A stretch of 64,000 bases of DNA, taken from the NCBI RefSeq assembly GCF_947623445.1, contig NC_135246.1:15669856-15733855 (forward strand), given 5' to 3'. This DNA is from Clavelina lepadiformis. Taxonomy: Eukaryota > Chordata > Ascidiacea > Aplousobranchia > Clavelinidae. The position numbers and the translations under genes were made by a program. Under the pieces are notes generated by a model, which worked only from the letters and a program-made list of their open reading frames with translations, did not search any database and was not told the DNA's origin. Below are positions 1-12,904 of the stretch, piece after piece; position 1 is the stretch's first letter, and every line of letters starts with the position of its first letter.

Positions 1-2170
1 TTCAATTATACGCATAGGGGAAAGGTAACGGCGAATAGTTTTTGCCAACAGCACATCCAACCTTTGACTGTCGTATGATATTCAACGTGTGACAAGGGTA
101 TAAAGTCACAGCAGCACAAACGTCTGCGACTGATTCATCTTGACACTTCATATGACCACTTTATACATGCGTTCACCGCCCTCCCACGAAACACAAGTAC
201 AGTAAGATAGTGCAAATAACAAAGCTCGGGCAAGAACAAGACTATTAATTTCACCAAACTGACCTAAGAACAAAGATTAAAAGCGGAAAAAAATAAGTAT
301 TGGAATAGGGACACCACCAGCGTATAAAAAGGAAACGAAAATTGAATAGTTTAAACTTTAAAGCATTTATCCAGGTCATTTTGAACTTGAACCAAGTCAT
401 TTTGAACTTCATTGATTATTATTTATATATAATTCTGTAGTTGATTTAAAAAAGCGTTCCTTATGCTTTCAGGTTATTCTTTCAACGACAGAGTTGACTA
501 TAAATAACAAATACAAAATATTATAACACTTGTAAGCTTAGCAGTCCAGACACAAGGCCTGTAAGTTACAGTTATCACAGTTACAGACTATGCGTGTAAA
601 TTCTAAACACTGTTTGAGAAAATGATCTTAAAATTTGGTGCAGAATGCAGATTACAAGGTACTAATACCAGTTATCTTTAAAGATTACAATTTAAAACGC
701 GATATCTGACGAATCGTAAAATTCTAATCGCGTAACTCAGTAAACGCAATGTTAGGGTAAAAAGAGTTGGGGGAATTTGGACTTTGTGAAATTTAAACTA
801 ACACATTTTAACAAAAAAAGTTTTCGAAAATGGTAATTTTTGATGAAAACCAAACTTAGCGCATTTACCGGACTTGAACTCGTCCAAAATTTTTTCTGTG
901 AGGGCGTCTCGAAAATAATGTGCACCAAAAGAGTTCTCACACGATTGGTGAACTACAAGCAGTGATATAAGCAAAAATGAAGGAAACTCCCAAAGGGAAA
1001 GGTGTTTCAGTATTTGACAGCCTTGTGTGACGTAGGTAAGTGTGTCTCAAACGCCGCTTCCTGTGCAAAGAACACGGCTTTTATGTAAAGCGATCAAAAG
1101 ATTGCTGAAACTTTAGGAGACATTCCTTAACAGGCTAAAGTTCGTAAGTTCAACCAATTTCTTAAAAATTGCTGGAGCTTGGCAAGATTTAATAAAATCA
1201 TTATGAGGTTTCGCTTTTGTTTTGTTTTAGCCAACTTGTACAAACCTGAAGTCCCTTTTGTTTTATTTTTTATATGGGAAGTTAACAAATACTTTCTAAA
1301 GTTTAAGCTTGAAATCTCTTCACTATTACTTGTTGGCATCAACATTTCTTTTTCCGTATGATGGTAAGTAGCCTCAATAACATTATTCGGTTACGGGACA
1401 GAACACATTAAAATAAAAATGTTCAGGTCTCACTGCAGTAAGCCGTATGTTTGACCATGAGTTTCAAGAAAATAACGGCGACCTCGAACAAAATTTTATG
1501 GACTGAAAAGATAACTTATATTAACATTCACAACAAATGTCTTTCAAAATCGCACAGCATTAGTGGACAACACATGTACAACCATTTTAGGAAATTCTAA
1601 AGCAACCCACGGATGGAAACAATTTGACCAATATCCTGTATACTTCTATATAGGCTTATAAATGTGGATGGGACAGTCTCAACCTATAATGGTGATATCA
1701 TTTTTAGACATCACGTTCTTGCATATGAGGTAACTGCAGGAAAGGCGCAGTCATAAAAAACGGAAAAGGAAATGATATAACTGTCTCTTGGGTTACGTAA
1801 AGAAAGTAACACAATCACGGTTTTATATGCAGGGCCGGCTATTGGAGACGTTGAAAGTTGGAAAGAAATTAAACCGGGGCGATCAGTAATGAGGGAAAAT
1901 CGTGCTAGACATCGACCTTTGGACCAATTAAAAGCTGATTAATTGATTAACTTCGATTAGAATTATTTTTAGCACGTGTACGACCAATGAACTGCACAGG
2001 CAGCGCCCAAAAGTTGCAACAAGTTGTATTCCTTAGTGACACGTAGGAGAGACCAGGTCTCTTAGTAATAGGGGAAATTGTAAGTTTCCTTATAACTTTT
2101 AAAATATTTAAAAAATACTCGAAAACCCGATCTTTCAAAAATCCTTTCGACTCGATCCAGTTTTTCTATT
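1..2170. other. Intergenic DNA, no gene recognised
   Basis: AT-rich sequence with no long open frame, no run of exon-like segments in consistent phase and no recognisable RNA gene. Short open frames here are 60-75 codons, lack similarity to anything I recognise and look like chance. Confidence 0.6.
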
Positions 2171-2525
2171 GTTCCTTTACAACTTGCTGAGTGGTTAAAG
2201 CGCTGTGCTGCTAATAACGCAATGTTCCATACTCGATATCCAGTGGCGCTGTAGCCTATATATACCGTTGGTTGTGATGCCCTTGGACAAGGTTATTAAC
2301 GACGTTTGCTGCTATTCCGCTGTCCTGGTGAGCAGTTCTAAACTTGGGCAATGCAATATAAAACAATCTAAAAACGCGTATATAAAATTTGGGTGTCTAT
2401 TGGATCTTGCAGGCACATACAGGCAAGTTCGGTAACCGGGTCTCGAGCGTTGAGGAATCACTGTCGGGTTTAAGTTGTGCAAAGCCTTTCCACAGTCCGA
2501 AGGTAAAGATTATCATACCTTACTA
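2171..2525 (+). repeat. tRNA-derived SINE-like repeat
   Basis: The left end looks like a tRNA promoter: an A-box-like GCTGAGTGGTTAAAGCG is followed about 35 bases later by a degraded B-box-like segment. The right part (about 2,415-2,522) carries a core found again at 28.9, 41.05 and 47.3 kb, with GCAAGTTCGGTAACCGGG, a CTCGAGCG block, TTGTGCAAAG and an ending near ATTATCATACC. A tRNA-like head with a shared dispersed core is the layout of a SINE. No poly-A tail or clear target duplication was seen. Confidence 0.55.
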
Positions 2526-3115
2526 TAACTTCTCACATACCGGCATACCATTGTTGAAGAACAATATTATATCATTGAAAATTATCAGCAAAATTTTACG
2601 ATAATGTCAAGTTTCAAAAGCAAACGCCGAGAATTTTCGTAGGAAACAGTTATCTATGTTTGGCAGAAGGGACTTTCCGAGGTTTCAGCACGAGCAGTAC
2701 ATTCACATCATATGTCGTCTACTAAAGCTTATAGGTTCGATTAGGTTTAGTTGAAGTTTAAGGTTGAATGTCGTAAAAAATAATCAAAATATTTTCCCCA
2801 AGGCTATGCTGTTGGTATCACTATCAGGCTATGCTGTTGGTTCGTGTTTACTGTGTCATATTTGCATATCACAAGCCAATTTCCCGTATTATGATGTCAA
2901 CTAAGAACGCAGACGTCATTCCAAACATAACGTATCAATACAATTCTGTTGTCCGAACAGAACTTGCAGCCCAAGGCTAAATCGGAACTCAACAAGATTT
3001 CAAAATATTTACACCTGTTGTTGGATATCGTTACCTGGTTTCTTAGAATTTATCGAATGCATTAATGTAAACAAGCAAAAACACCAAACAACCCTTTTGA
3101 CCACTACTTTAATCG
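2526..3115. other. Intergenic DNA with a short direct repeat
   Basis: No gene seen. The 16-mer AGGCTATGCTGTTGGT occurs twice, at 2,801-2,816 and 2,826-2,841, separated by nine bases. Confidence 0.5.
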
Positions 3116-3402
3116 TTTACTATTTTAATCATTACTAGAAAAAAGATCCATCCCCCACTGCCGACGGAAGATCTACATACCGTGCTGGGATAAGGAGTGC
3201 CAAAGCCTCTAGTGCGAATTTCTTGGTGCCCCTCATGGTGACGACACCAACACATCAGCCACAGTTTTACTGGAAAGGCTTGACCAAAAGAGGAAGCACC
3301 GCTGGACAGAGGCTGTCAACTCAATCGACTTCACACACTCTAGCCGCACAGCATGGTATACTGTACATTGAACAATCAATTTACTATTTTAATCATTACT
3401 AG
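3116..3402 (+). repeat. LINE fragment between 23-bp direct repeats
   Basis: Two identical 23-bp copies, starting TTTACTATTTTAATC, lie at 3,116-3,138 and 3,380-3,402. Between them, one plus-strand frame (about 3,225-3,370) reads like the end of a non-LTR reverse transcriptase ORF: it contains RKHRWTEAVNSIDFTHSSR, a pattern I associate with RTE/BovB-type LINE proteins, and then stops. The segment is only a scrap. The long direct repeats could be a target-site duplication around a truncated insertion, but there is no poly-A or microsatellite tail to confirm that. Confidence 0.45.
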
Positions 3403-3959
3403 GTTCTGAAACAACTTTGGAACTCTTTAAAAAAAACAAACTTACTTACTTATCGACCCTTGTATCACCTACTTCATGAATTTGACAAAAATGCTTGCCA
3501 ATTAAAAGACTGCTATTAATACTTTAGCGGCCTCTAGCGGTAGAAGGTAAACATTCTTAAACGATAACCATGTATGTCTCTCTATATTGTGAACAACAGA
3601 ACTAGATTCATTTTCTTGCGTATCTGCCTAAATTCTGAAAGCAACATATTCAACGTACTTTTATGCAGATAGGCCGCCCTGATAGGCTGTTCGAATCCAC
3701 ATGTTAAAAACAAATCATTCAATCTCCATATTTCTGCATATTAATTGCGCAGAATTGAATTACAAAGAAATGCATATTACCGGTTAATCTCGAAACGGCA
3801 TTTAAAAAAAGCTTAGATGCATAATGGCAATGGAAACTTTTCAGCATAAAAAAATGAATAAAACAAAGTGCAACATTTTTAGACTGAAGCCAAAATTAAT
3901 CTCTGATTGACACTGAAGAATGCAGATGTCTACATATTTTTAGAGAGGAGAATTCCGCC
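3403..3959. other. Downstream flank of the oxygenase gene
   Basis: No gene seen. The part nearest 3,960 should contain the 3' UTR of the minus-strand oxygenase gene. I did not find a clear minus-strand AATAAA close to the stop codon. Confidence 0.4.
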
Positions 3960-6900
3960 TCAGATTACAGCAAGCAAATCTCGTACGGTTCTCCTCTTGA
4001 GTTCCTCCTGTTGTCTCAGGAATAGCTCCAAGAAGTCGTCCATGCAATCAGCATCCTCCTGACAAAACTTCTCCCAGGTAGCAATGGCACGATCTCGTGA
4101 AATTACTGGCGGCTCAGAGGAATTATCTTGCTGGATTTCATCATCATCTCTTTCTTTATCGTTATCTTTTTCTCCATCGTCATTTTCAGAGTTCGTTCCC
4201 CGAGTAAACTCCTTCACTGCGTCCTCATCCAGTTTGTAAAATTTAGCCATTTGCAGGATAAGCTGACGATTCTCTTCATTCAAGACAATTTCATCTTCGT
4301 ATGAGAGCAAAGCTCCAATCAACCTCTCATCCTCACCACCATCGTTAGACTGAAAATTCATTGTCTGTGTATTTTTAAATAAGTTATTTAGCTGTCAACA
4401 ATTCTTGAAGTGCTGTTTGCAGAAGAATAGATGTGTAAAAAGTTGGACCAACAAAATAATTAGCAAGTAAATTGCAAACTCTAGCAAAACGTCGCTTAAT
4501 CTCAGCGCCTGTCAAGCATTTGAAGAGATCGGCCGCAAGATTTTAGATAAAGCTAAACGTGAAATTGCACAAACGATAAAGTGGCGGCAGTGCTCATGTA
4601 ACGCATATCACACGCAAACACCCACACAATGATAGGAAGTGATAAGTAAAATATTGGGGCATCGTTTAATTGTTATGAGCACTGTTGTTTTGAGGAAGTG
4701 AATTTATTTCTTTGTGCCAAATTCATATCAGTGATTGGCAATATAAAGTTTTTAGTTTCAGGATTTGATTTTTAATGATGATTTTGTATCAATCAGTTAC
4801 GCAAGTTACAACAAAAAATAAAGGTATGGATTGATATATTTAGATAAAGGTTTTAAGCTAGGGCAAAAACATCATGTAACTGGTGAACAGAAAAATGCTT
4901 GATATCTTATGAGTTATGACATAAAAAAATTGTACAGATGACTTTCTGTGGGATCAATTCATGAGGAGTTTTAACAATTCCATTACCTCCAATATGCTTT
5001 CCTCTGTTTTTGGTTTTTCACGAATTGCTTTCTGTACTTGTCTTGTATGAAGGTAAGAGGCAACCACGCTTATCTTGTGCATTGCCTCAAACTTTGCAGG
5101 ATCAGATTTCAGCTGTCTGGTTCAACAGCAGTACAAGGTTGTTTCAAATTAGGTTAGAAAACAACACCTAAGTACCCGATTTATCAATTATATATAGGCA
5201 AAAAAGAGCACTTTTAACTTCAACAAAATTGAGCATATTGTTTGAATAGTGATCATTATGATGAGAGCAATAAATGTCCAAGCCCTAACCTTAATATTTC
5301 ATCCATTGATTCAGTTGAATGAGCAGCTTCAACACCGAAGATCTTTTCTATGGCAACCATTTTATTAACGGCAAGCTTCACTGCAAAAGTATACCTGGGT
5401 CCAGGGTAGTCTGGGGCAGGGGGGTGGGCAGAGTGGGGAAAATTGCCGTCAAATATGACTGCACGTCCATAATATGGGATTACCTCAGCAACATAATCAT
5501 TTTCGGGGGTGTCATAATTGTGTTCCATGAATGCAGTTTCCCCTGTTCATTAGAATTGTATGGATAAACTATGGAAGTGTTACAAATAAAACCATTACTT
5601 CTTGACAAACTGCATTCTGCATTGCTTAACTTGCTGATAAAGCTCAACTTTTGTACACAGATCAGTATTGTACCATAGTAATCAGCAGTCCAGTTTGGGT
5701 TAAGATAAAGAAGAAAAGTCATTTCTTCTTCCTTTGTTATTGCAACATCAAGATGCATCCGAGTGTGATCTGTGCTTCGGATCAAATTACAGGCAATATC
5801 ATATGGATACCAGGTATCTTTACCTTCAAAAATGAAGAAAATGGGTAAATAACTACTTTCTGGTTTATTCTTAAAAAAATAACGAACTTAACAATCTCAC
5901 CAGATACAAAGCTCGCAACTTTTTTCACAATGGGCCAGAAGCGACTTTGCACAAATTTTTTCACTTGAAATCCAGCAATCCACTGCACGTTATCACTCGT
6001 TAGGTCCAAATGATCATCATAAAAGTATTTCCCATACTTTACTGTATAGGTTCTCAAGGCATCCAAATCGCGTTTGTCAAAAAGATCATCAAATACTGCA
6101 AGCTGGACAAATAATGTTTTTAGAGACTTTATCATACAACAATTTACTAAAATGTTGTTTGAGCAGCAGATGACCAGACACTTACAAACTCTCCGTTTTT
6201 GCTTAAACGTTTCATGATTAGATGCTTTGCTACGTCCAACGACGGACTGCTGTCAACTCCTTCAACGCAAGTAAATGCCTTTTTTGCATTTTCCTGTAAA
6301 TTTCAACAACAAAAAAAACAGTCCAAAATGCAAAATCTTCTAGTTTAGAATTTCACAACGACCAAATGAACCAAAGTTGCAGCATGTATTGTTACTGACC
6401 TCATTAAGTATTCGCTTCTTATCAAAAGCAACTCGCCTTCTGTGTATAGTCTCTGGGTCAGATTGAAACTGAGCAAAAATCATGACCTGTCCTGATAACT
6501 CTGAGATGCTAGGTGGCCGAGTTAAATAACGGACACGACTGTCCCACAGGACCACCCTGGAGCAGTGGGGGCTTACAACAGCGAATACATTATGATCATC
6601 ATCATCATCTTCATAGAAGAGAATCTCTCCATAGCTATTCTTGCGCCATAACGCACTAGTATACGTCACTAAAGAGTAGGATTCAATGAAGTTGGTATCG
6701 TTGTGCAAAGGTACACCGCTGTGTAGTGTTGTGACATCTCCACGCCTCAGTATAGCCGAGTAGGTGTCTGTCATTTGAAAATCTCTGCGAAATTAAAATA
6801 TCAACAAAAGTATAATAAGTAACTTGCAAGTTCACAATAGAATTCCTTTTAGAAAATATCCTTATCGATTCAGCAAAACTGTCTCATTGTTTGAATACAA

Positions 6901-7587
6901 CAAGAAATAATGAAAGCAGTTTTTCGTAAATTAAAAAAAATCAGAATGAAGTCAGAATGCAGCTTCCACCTTGGTCTTTCATGCAAGTTATGAGTTTGGT
7001 TTGAAGACACTGCATCAATCATCGCTTTCCAAATGCTCCCAATGCGTGTGCCGCTCATAAGAGTGGGATCTTGCCAAGACTTCCAAGGAATTCCATTTCC
7101 ATCATCGAATTTGCCATCAGGATCTTGAACATATTTATCAAATAAAACGTACCTCCAACCATCGTTTACGGTGTAATACATGCGTGTCGCCATGGTGAGA
7201 CTATATGTGACAACATCATCAAATACGTAGACCTGTAAGAGCACGTCATTAACGCAAATACAGAATTAACGGAGTATGTAAACTTTTGCAAGATGGTTTC
7301 ATATAGCCGATGCATTTTCCTCAATGTTGAAACAGGCGATGAATTAAATAGTTTCCAAAGATCGTTGGAAGATTCGAAGATGATGTACACGATTTGATAT
7401 CAAGTTGATACACAAAGTCTAACTATACCTTTTTTCCAGATTTTGATGTATACTCAGCACTAACACGTGACTTGAGAAATGATGGATTTAACATTTCGTT
7501 TTTGAAGTAAGAGTCATACTTGCTACTCTTCACAAGGTACCAATAGTCAGAAAGCAAAAGCAACAATATCACAAACAGATTTTTCAT
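3960..7587 (-). CDS. Secreted tandem 2OG-Fe(II) oxygenase domain protein
   Basis: Nine exons in consistent phase: 7587-7429, 7232-6970, 6784-6400, 6293-6186, 6102-5901, 5823-5674, 5542-5290, 5116-4987 and 4364-3960, about 680 residues. It opens with a signal peptide (MKNLFVILLLLL). Two related oxygenase domains follow. The second has the iron triad: HLD (His-x-Asp) in the 5,823-5,674 exon, then FDGNFPHSAHPP with the distal His and GPRYTFAVKL with the Arg that binds 2-oxoglutarate. The first has HND but shows WDSRVRYLTRPPS where the distal His belongs and no matching Arg, so it is probably inactive. Both begin with a similar VFDD segment, pointing to internal duplication. The tail is acidic and has no KDEL-type signal. 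The family is secure; the substrate is unknown and I could not match it to a named prolyl or lysyl hydroxylase. The last exon could also start at 4,349 in the same phase. Confidence 0.85.
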
Positions 7588-9667
7588 TTCTATTTCCTAC
7601 AATTAAAAAATTGTGATTCTTGGTTGAAAATCAAATTACAAAAGCATGTGCAGACAGTGTGTAGTCTTGTTTTATTGAAATTGGCTTAAATGTATAAAAA
7701 TGGTTTATAATCATTAACATAACAATACCTTCAAAGATGTCTTGTCGGTTAGAAACGATAAATAATATACCAACATAAAGTTGCAAAAAGCATAGGATTA
7801 TTTGTGGCTGCAACCATTTTGTGGCTAACAAACTTGAACTTAAAACTAAAGCCAAACATTTCTACTGTTCTTAAAATTCAAATAGTGGAGCAAAGAATCT
7901 TAGGAAATTAGCAAGTAGAACCCTTAAAAAAAGGCCTAGAAGTTTGCTAAAACATACTGAATCGAAAAATTTCTCAACCTAGTGTCTACTGCTTATGCCT
8001 AGCACTATGGATTTTAGGCCTAGCACTATGGATTTTATTCGAAAACCGAGTAACAGTTAAATATTAAAGGACAAACTTTCATTCGCTTTTGAATGAAGAC
8101 TAAATATAATTAAAAATTCAATTAAATAAAAAATTAAAACCATCAAATTAAAACCGACTAAATTAAAACCGTTTTTGACCGGCTATTTTTGAAACAGATT
8201 TCTAACCCTCTTTTATTTCTATAAACAAATTTCTAAACAGAACATTGTAATTTTTAACTTGAATGTGTATGCAGAGAAAGGTGAATTTAATTAAGCTGAT
8301 GTATACACTAACTTTCATAATATGTATAAAAAGATTAATAATTGTCCTATGTACTGAGAACTAGGAAAAAAATTTAAGTTATAAGAAGAGGTGAAATTTG
8401 CATCTTTAGATGATAACTTCATACCAGATATTGAAATGCTTCTAAATATCAAATGCAAAAAGTTTCCACAATAAACTCTTCATGTTTACTGATGCAGAGC
8501 TTTTACACTCAGTTACTAGCAAAAGTAAGGGACACGAAATTCTCCTTGGCATAATTTAATTCAGTTTTCTACAACGCAGTTGCTGCAAAGTCTTCAAAGT
8601 TTGAACTATTTCTGATTTCTATGAGATAGGAATATTTGGGTTGCTGTATTAAATTAGGGGAATTCCTCAAGCTAATTTCTTTTTCAAGAATACTGTTTTT
8701 TGATACCTAGGATAACGTTATTGTAGCAGGGAAAATATCATCGAAAAGTTTAACTTAGCCACCATTAACAAATTCAGGAAAACGCAGCTTTCGTAAATGG
8801 CCAGTCCACGCAGTTGGTGTCTTGCTAGGTTCCTAGGTCCACTTGGGTAAATAGAAGTCGGTAAATAAATCTGTTTCATCAGCCATCGATTACAAAAGTA
8901 GAAAAATAATATAAAAAAAATATAATACAAAAACGATTGCTGGTTGCCAATACGGTAAATGGCATTAGGTTATCCGAAGCACCATTTTCTAATTTGATAT
9001 GACATACTTTTTTCCAAACTCTGTTTCAACTATAACTAATCCAGTCATAAGGATCATGCAGACTCAAACCATCATCTTTCACCAGAGTGGAAAGTGTGGT
9101 ACCTGCACGTACAAGATTTACCAATATTTATGCTCAAAATTGTTATCGTCACGCCGATTTATAATAAATAAACAAACAGTTGAGGCTTTCATGCATGCTA
9201 AAATTGCATTTTTCACGCACAATTTCTTGTCGAAAACTGCCGTACTTTCCAGTCAGCATCTTTCATGACCATATTACCCCAAAAATAAACTTGCTTGAAC
9301 TTCAGTGATCAGTCAAGTGAAAATAATCGGAAATATTTTTAATTTTTCACGTCCAAATGATTTATAGGCCTATAAGACTAAATTTATCTCATTCTTAACA
9401 AAATAACAGATGTAAAGTTGTCTGCTTTAAAATAAGAAATTGCCTCCAAATATTACAAATAGTTGAACATTGTGTTGATGTTCAACACTCTTACCTGGCA
9501 TGTTTAAAAGGCTTAAGCCACTCACAACATTCTGAAATGTTTAATCATAAATGCATGTTGAATGGAATGCAATGCAGTCTCAAGGCTATGCTTTATGGTT
9601 TGGTTTGTCTACATATTTCTGTAATTCAGGACGAAGAGAAAAATCAGAAGAACTTAGAGGAACCAAC
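7588..9667. other. Intergenic DNA upstream of the oxygenase gene
   Basis: No gene recognised. The 20-mer GCCTAGCACTATGGATTTTA is repeated in tandem at 7,997-8,016 and 8,018-8,037. The promoter of the minus-strand oxygenase should lie just right of 7,587, but no clear motif stands out. Confidence 0.5.
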
Positions 9668-9898
9668 CACTGTTCCCTCTAAACTGCGCGCGTGCGCAAA
9701 TGCGCACTGCAGACACAGTCTCCGCGCACAGAAAATCTGTGCTGCCCACAAGAAAAAAATTCAACCTGAATTGAAAATAAAATAAAGGCATAATAATGAC
9801 CACAGTGCACACGTCTGATGTTGCTCACAGTGGTCCAAGGGACCGCTCAGGGAGTTAGTGTGTTTGCTCAGACTCGTGAAAAATTAGAGGGAACATTG
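9668..9898. mobile_element. hAT-type MITE, 231 bp
   Basis: It begins CACTGTTCCCTCTAA and ends TTAGAGGGAACATTG, imperfect terminal inverted repeats. It is flanked by a perfect 8-bp duplication, GAACCAAC (9,660-9,667 and 9,899-9,906). Eight-base target duplications are the mark of the hAT superfamily. The interior has a GC-rich run of alternating purines and pyrimidines (GCGCGCGTGCGCA) and no coding capacity. Confidence 0.85.
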
Positions 9899-10100
9899 GA
9901 ACCAACTTACCAGTAAAACTGGGAACACTTTAAATTAACGGATCAGCCAGTATCATCAATTTCATAGAGTAACACTGCGTATTTGGCACCATATTATTTC
10001 AACCACACAGCAACACTCATGCGATCATGAGATATTTGCATCACATGCATGGTACGTAACAATAAGTCCAAGCTTGACTACATGTTGCACTTTTTTGTAG

Positions 10101-10216
10101 TTAAGAATCGGAACTTTCCCACATATAGGTTATGGCTTGGAATCTAGCGTTTATAAACTTGGCTGTGCAAAGACATTGGCCTCTGCCCACGGCTGATTGG
10201 AAGTTTTCAGCATTGA
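10101..10216 (+). pseudogene. Relic of an AsnRS-like last exon
   Basis: This segment matches the last exon of the AsnRS-like copies at 17.0 and 24.4 kb. Shared blocks include GGTTATGGCTTGG, TGGCTGTGCAA and TTGGAAGTTTTCAG in the same order. A splice-acceptor-like TTTTTTGTAG lies just before it. The frame is broken by small deletions, and the motif 3 region that should read GLGLER is lost. Its former 3' flank continues at about 10,796-10,911 and again near 12,876, interrupted by insertions. This is the oldest member of the local array. Its other exons were not found. Confidence 0.7.
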
Positions 10217-11888
10217 CGCCATGATCCTTAGTTTTGTGACAACCAAACCACGTGACTCTGTGTCACGTTATAGCCTACGTGCAGAAAAACATCTGCATCA
10301 GAAATGATAGTGTGAAGACCTTGGTTGAACTGGTTCGGAAATTGGAAAACAAAAACTTGGCCAGGATGATGCAACTTTTGAAGAAAAACAACGAATGGAC
10401 GAAAAAAGATTTATGCTAAAAATGGGGATGGTTTTGTTGCGAGTCTAAGAGGGTTGATTGAGATATAGTGAAACGAGTGCATTAAAACGTGTTTACCTCA
10501 GTTATATTTTTTGGGCGACTGAAGGCTATAAATAAAAGTGTATTCTGTTGCTGCCGGGGTATTCATTTTTTTGCAGGCGATTTATCAATAGGTAAGTGTA
10601 CGTTAAATAGCATTTACATATTGATGTAAACCGAAAAAAATCAAACTTCACGGTCAGAAGTGAGAGGGACTCATATGCCAACCAAGTCGATAGCTAAGTC
10701 AAATACAGCTATCCATTGTGACGAAACCTAAACGTCATAGTTTTACCAAAAAGTTAGTTATACTTTTTTGGACTGGTTGTTTCCTACAATACAGTGAAAT
10801 GTGACTGCTTAGTGCTTAAGTCTTAGATTTGACCTAACAAACATGTTATCTTGAATACATTTTTGGAAAGTGTTTCCAAGTGCAACGTAGAAAAATCATA
10901 TTATACATTTTATAGTAGATAAATCATATTATTATTATTATTATTATTATATTTGTTCTTGTATTATGCACCCGATACGTGTCAACAGAAAATTGAAAAC
11001 CATAACAAATTGTTCGCAATAAACTTAAACATGCCTTCACGTAGCAACAAAACTACGTTGCATACAAAAATAACGGTTTTTCGCAACTTTACTCAGTTGC
11101 AACAGCATTTGATGTTAATTAGGTTGAAGTAGTTTGCCAATTTTCATCTCCATTTGAAGCAATTGACAACAAATTGTAACATTTAGGAGCCAACGTATTG
11201 GGTCTTTGGTGGTTATGAAAGTGGCTTGACAAGTTTGATGATAAAACCTTTCCTTTTTTAATTTATAATAAAGTGCAGATATCCAGGTTTTTGTTTGCTG
11301 CATCAATCAATAAGCATATTATTACGTATAAGCGAACTTTGGAGTGGGGTATCGTAAGCAGTAAAATGCTTGTGGTGATCATTCAAATGTCTCTTGGTAA
11401 AGGTTAGCAAAACTTTTTCGCATTTCTTGGATTTAACAGGCTAAATCCTACCGTATACTATAACTCTTGAATGACCTTGTTATTTGTGCAGCCTAAAAAC
11501 TTGCATACATCTGTATTTAAAAAAATATTCAATGATAGATATCTTACATTGAATAGACTTTATCACCTATAAATGACGTCGATTTATTTTGAAGTTGGTG
11601 AGTTGTAGTTTAAGAAACAATATTTGCCTACAAGTAAGTTTATAGCAACTCTGAATAGAATAATGAATTTTAATACGTGGATAATTAACCAGAAATAGCA
11701 CAACGCAAGTAAAAACATCAACTGTATTTTATTTGTAGAAACAACAAATACTGCCTGCAGGTTGCAATGTATTTAAAGTTTCAAACTTAACAAGGTGTCA
11801 AACTTCATCGATCAAAACTGTGGATAACTTGAGGTTAATTTATCGTCAACTTCACTAATTTATGTAAAAAATTTTACTAGGCTATAAA
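10217..11888. other. Decayed flank of the relic AsnRS-like copy
   Basis: No gene. The stretch at about 10,796-10,911 resembles the 3' flank of the 17.1 kb copy (17,085-17,205), separated from the relic exon by about 550 bases of unrelated sequence. An (ATT)n microsatellite lies at about 10,926-10,950. Confidence 0.5.
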
Positions 11889-12218
11889 CAGGGTTGCCAT
11901 ACCGTCCTTGTTTCTAAGATTTGTCCTTATTTTAAAGGTCTGTGTCTTAGAAAACATTTTTGTCCTTTTTTCTAAGAAATATCCTTATTTTCATCTTATT
12001 TTTAGGGCAGAGGTTCGTATTTTGGGCATTTTGACACCTTTTTTATACCATTTTGTACCAAAGAGATACCAAAATTAAGAACATGCAGATATTGTCTCGT
12101 TGTTTTTTTATTTTTAGGAACATTGGTTGCTTTCTCCTGTTGTGCACTGTTTAAGGTGGTATTCGTCTTTCGTTTCCTAGTCGTGCTTATTTTTGAGTTG
12201 AGACCGATGGCAACCCTG
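11889..12218 (-). mobile_element. hAT-type MITE, CAGGGTTGCCAT family, 330 bp
   Basis: The termini are CAGGGTTGCCAT and ATGGCAACCCTG. It is flanked by a perfect 8-bp duplication, GCTATAAA (11,881-11,888 and 12,219-12,226). A second copy in the opposite direction is nested in a NARS1 intron at 42,997-43,328. It is non-coding: the interior is rich in repeats of GTCCTTATTT type. Confidence 0.88.
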
Positions 12219-12904
12219 GCTATAAAGTTAAGCAACGTTGCGAATTATTGGTCTTAGTTGCTTCACAAACAAGAACCAATATGAAAAATGGCGATTTCTT
12301 GGTCATGTTCAAACGTTGCAAGGAAGAGGAGGCGTACGACAAAAACGCTAAGAATAACGACGCAATATGTTACGGATCTACAAGCCTAATAAACAAGGTA
12401 AGACAACAACCAGAACTGTTTCATTACTTATCGTTAATATATTGGTACCAGGCTATGCGCGAGCTAACACACCAAGCAAATCGACAGGGTTGTTTTCGAA
12501 CAATAATTAGAAATTCTGGGCGTCAACAAGTAAGGATATACTACGGCTTTCTTTCTTGGTTAGCGGGAAAACACGTCACAACGAAGCATACATACAAGCG
12601 AGCAGAACCGCAGCTGTTGAAAACGCTCAACAGGAAAGTGTTTGCCGGTCGTTGAAGGATTACGATTTACGACTTATGTTCTGAAAAAATTATATCTTGC
12701 GAGTAATACAAACATAGTTACTAAAGTCACATGGTTTTACTTGATATTTGTTTCACTATTGATTTGCAATTCTTCATGCCTCTATACGTTATATTGCGTT
12801 ATGGTTATACCTTATGCTCAAATATTTTTGAGAAATTTATTTTTTAGAAATTTTTTCTTACTTTGTTTTCTTTTTGTCTGCATGTTTATTAAGATGTTAT
12901 GTAT
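12219..12904. other. Spacer between two DNA elements
   Basis: No gene supported. A 135-codon plus-strand open frame (12,248-12,655) has no domain I recognise and overlaps an unrelated open frame, so I treat it as chance. The end of the stretch (about 12,876-12,904, TCTGCATGTTTATT) matches the 3' flank of the AsnRS-like copy at about 17,281. Confidence 0.4.
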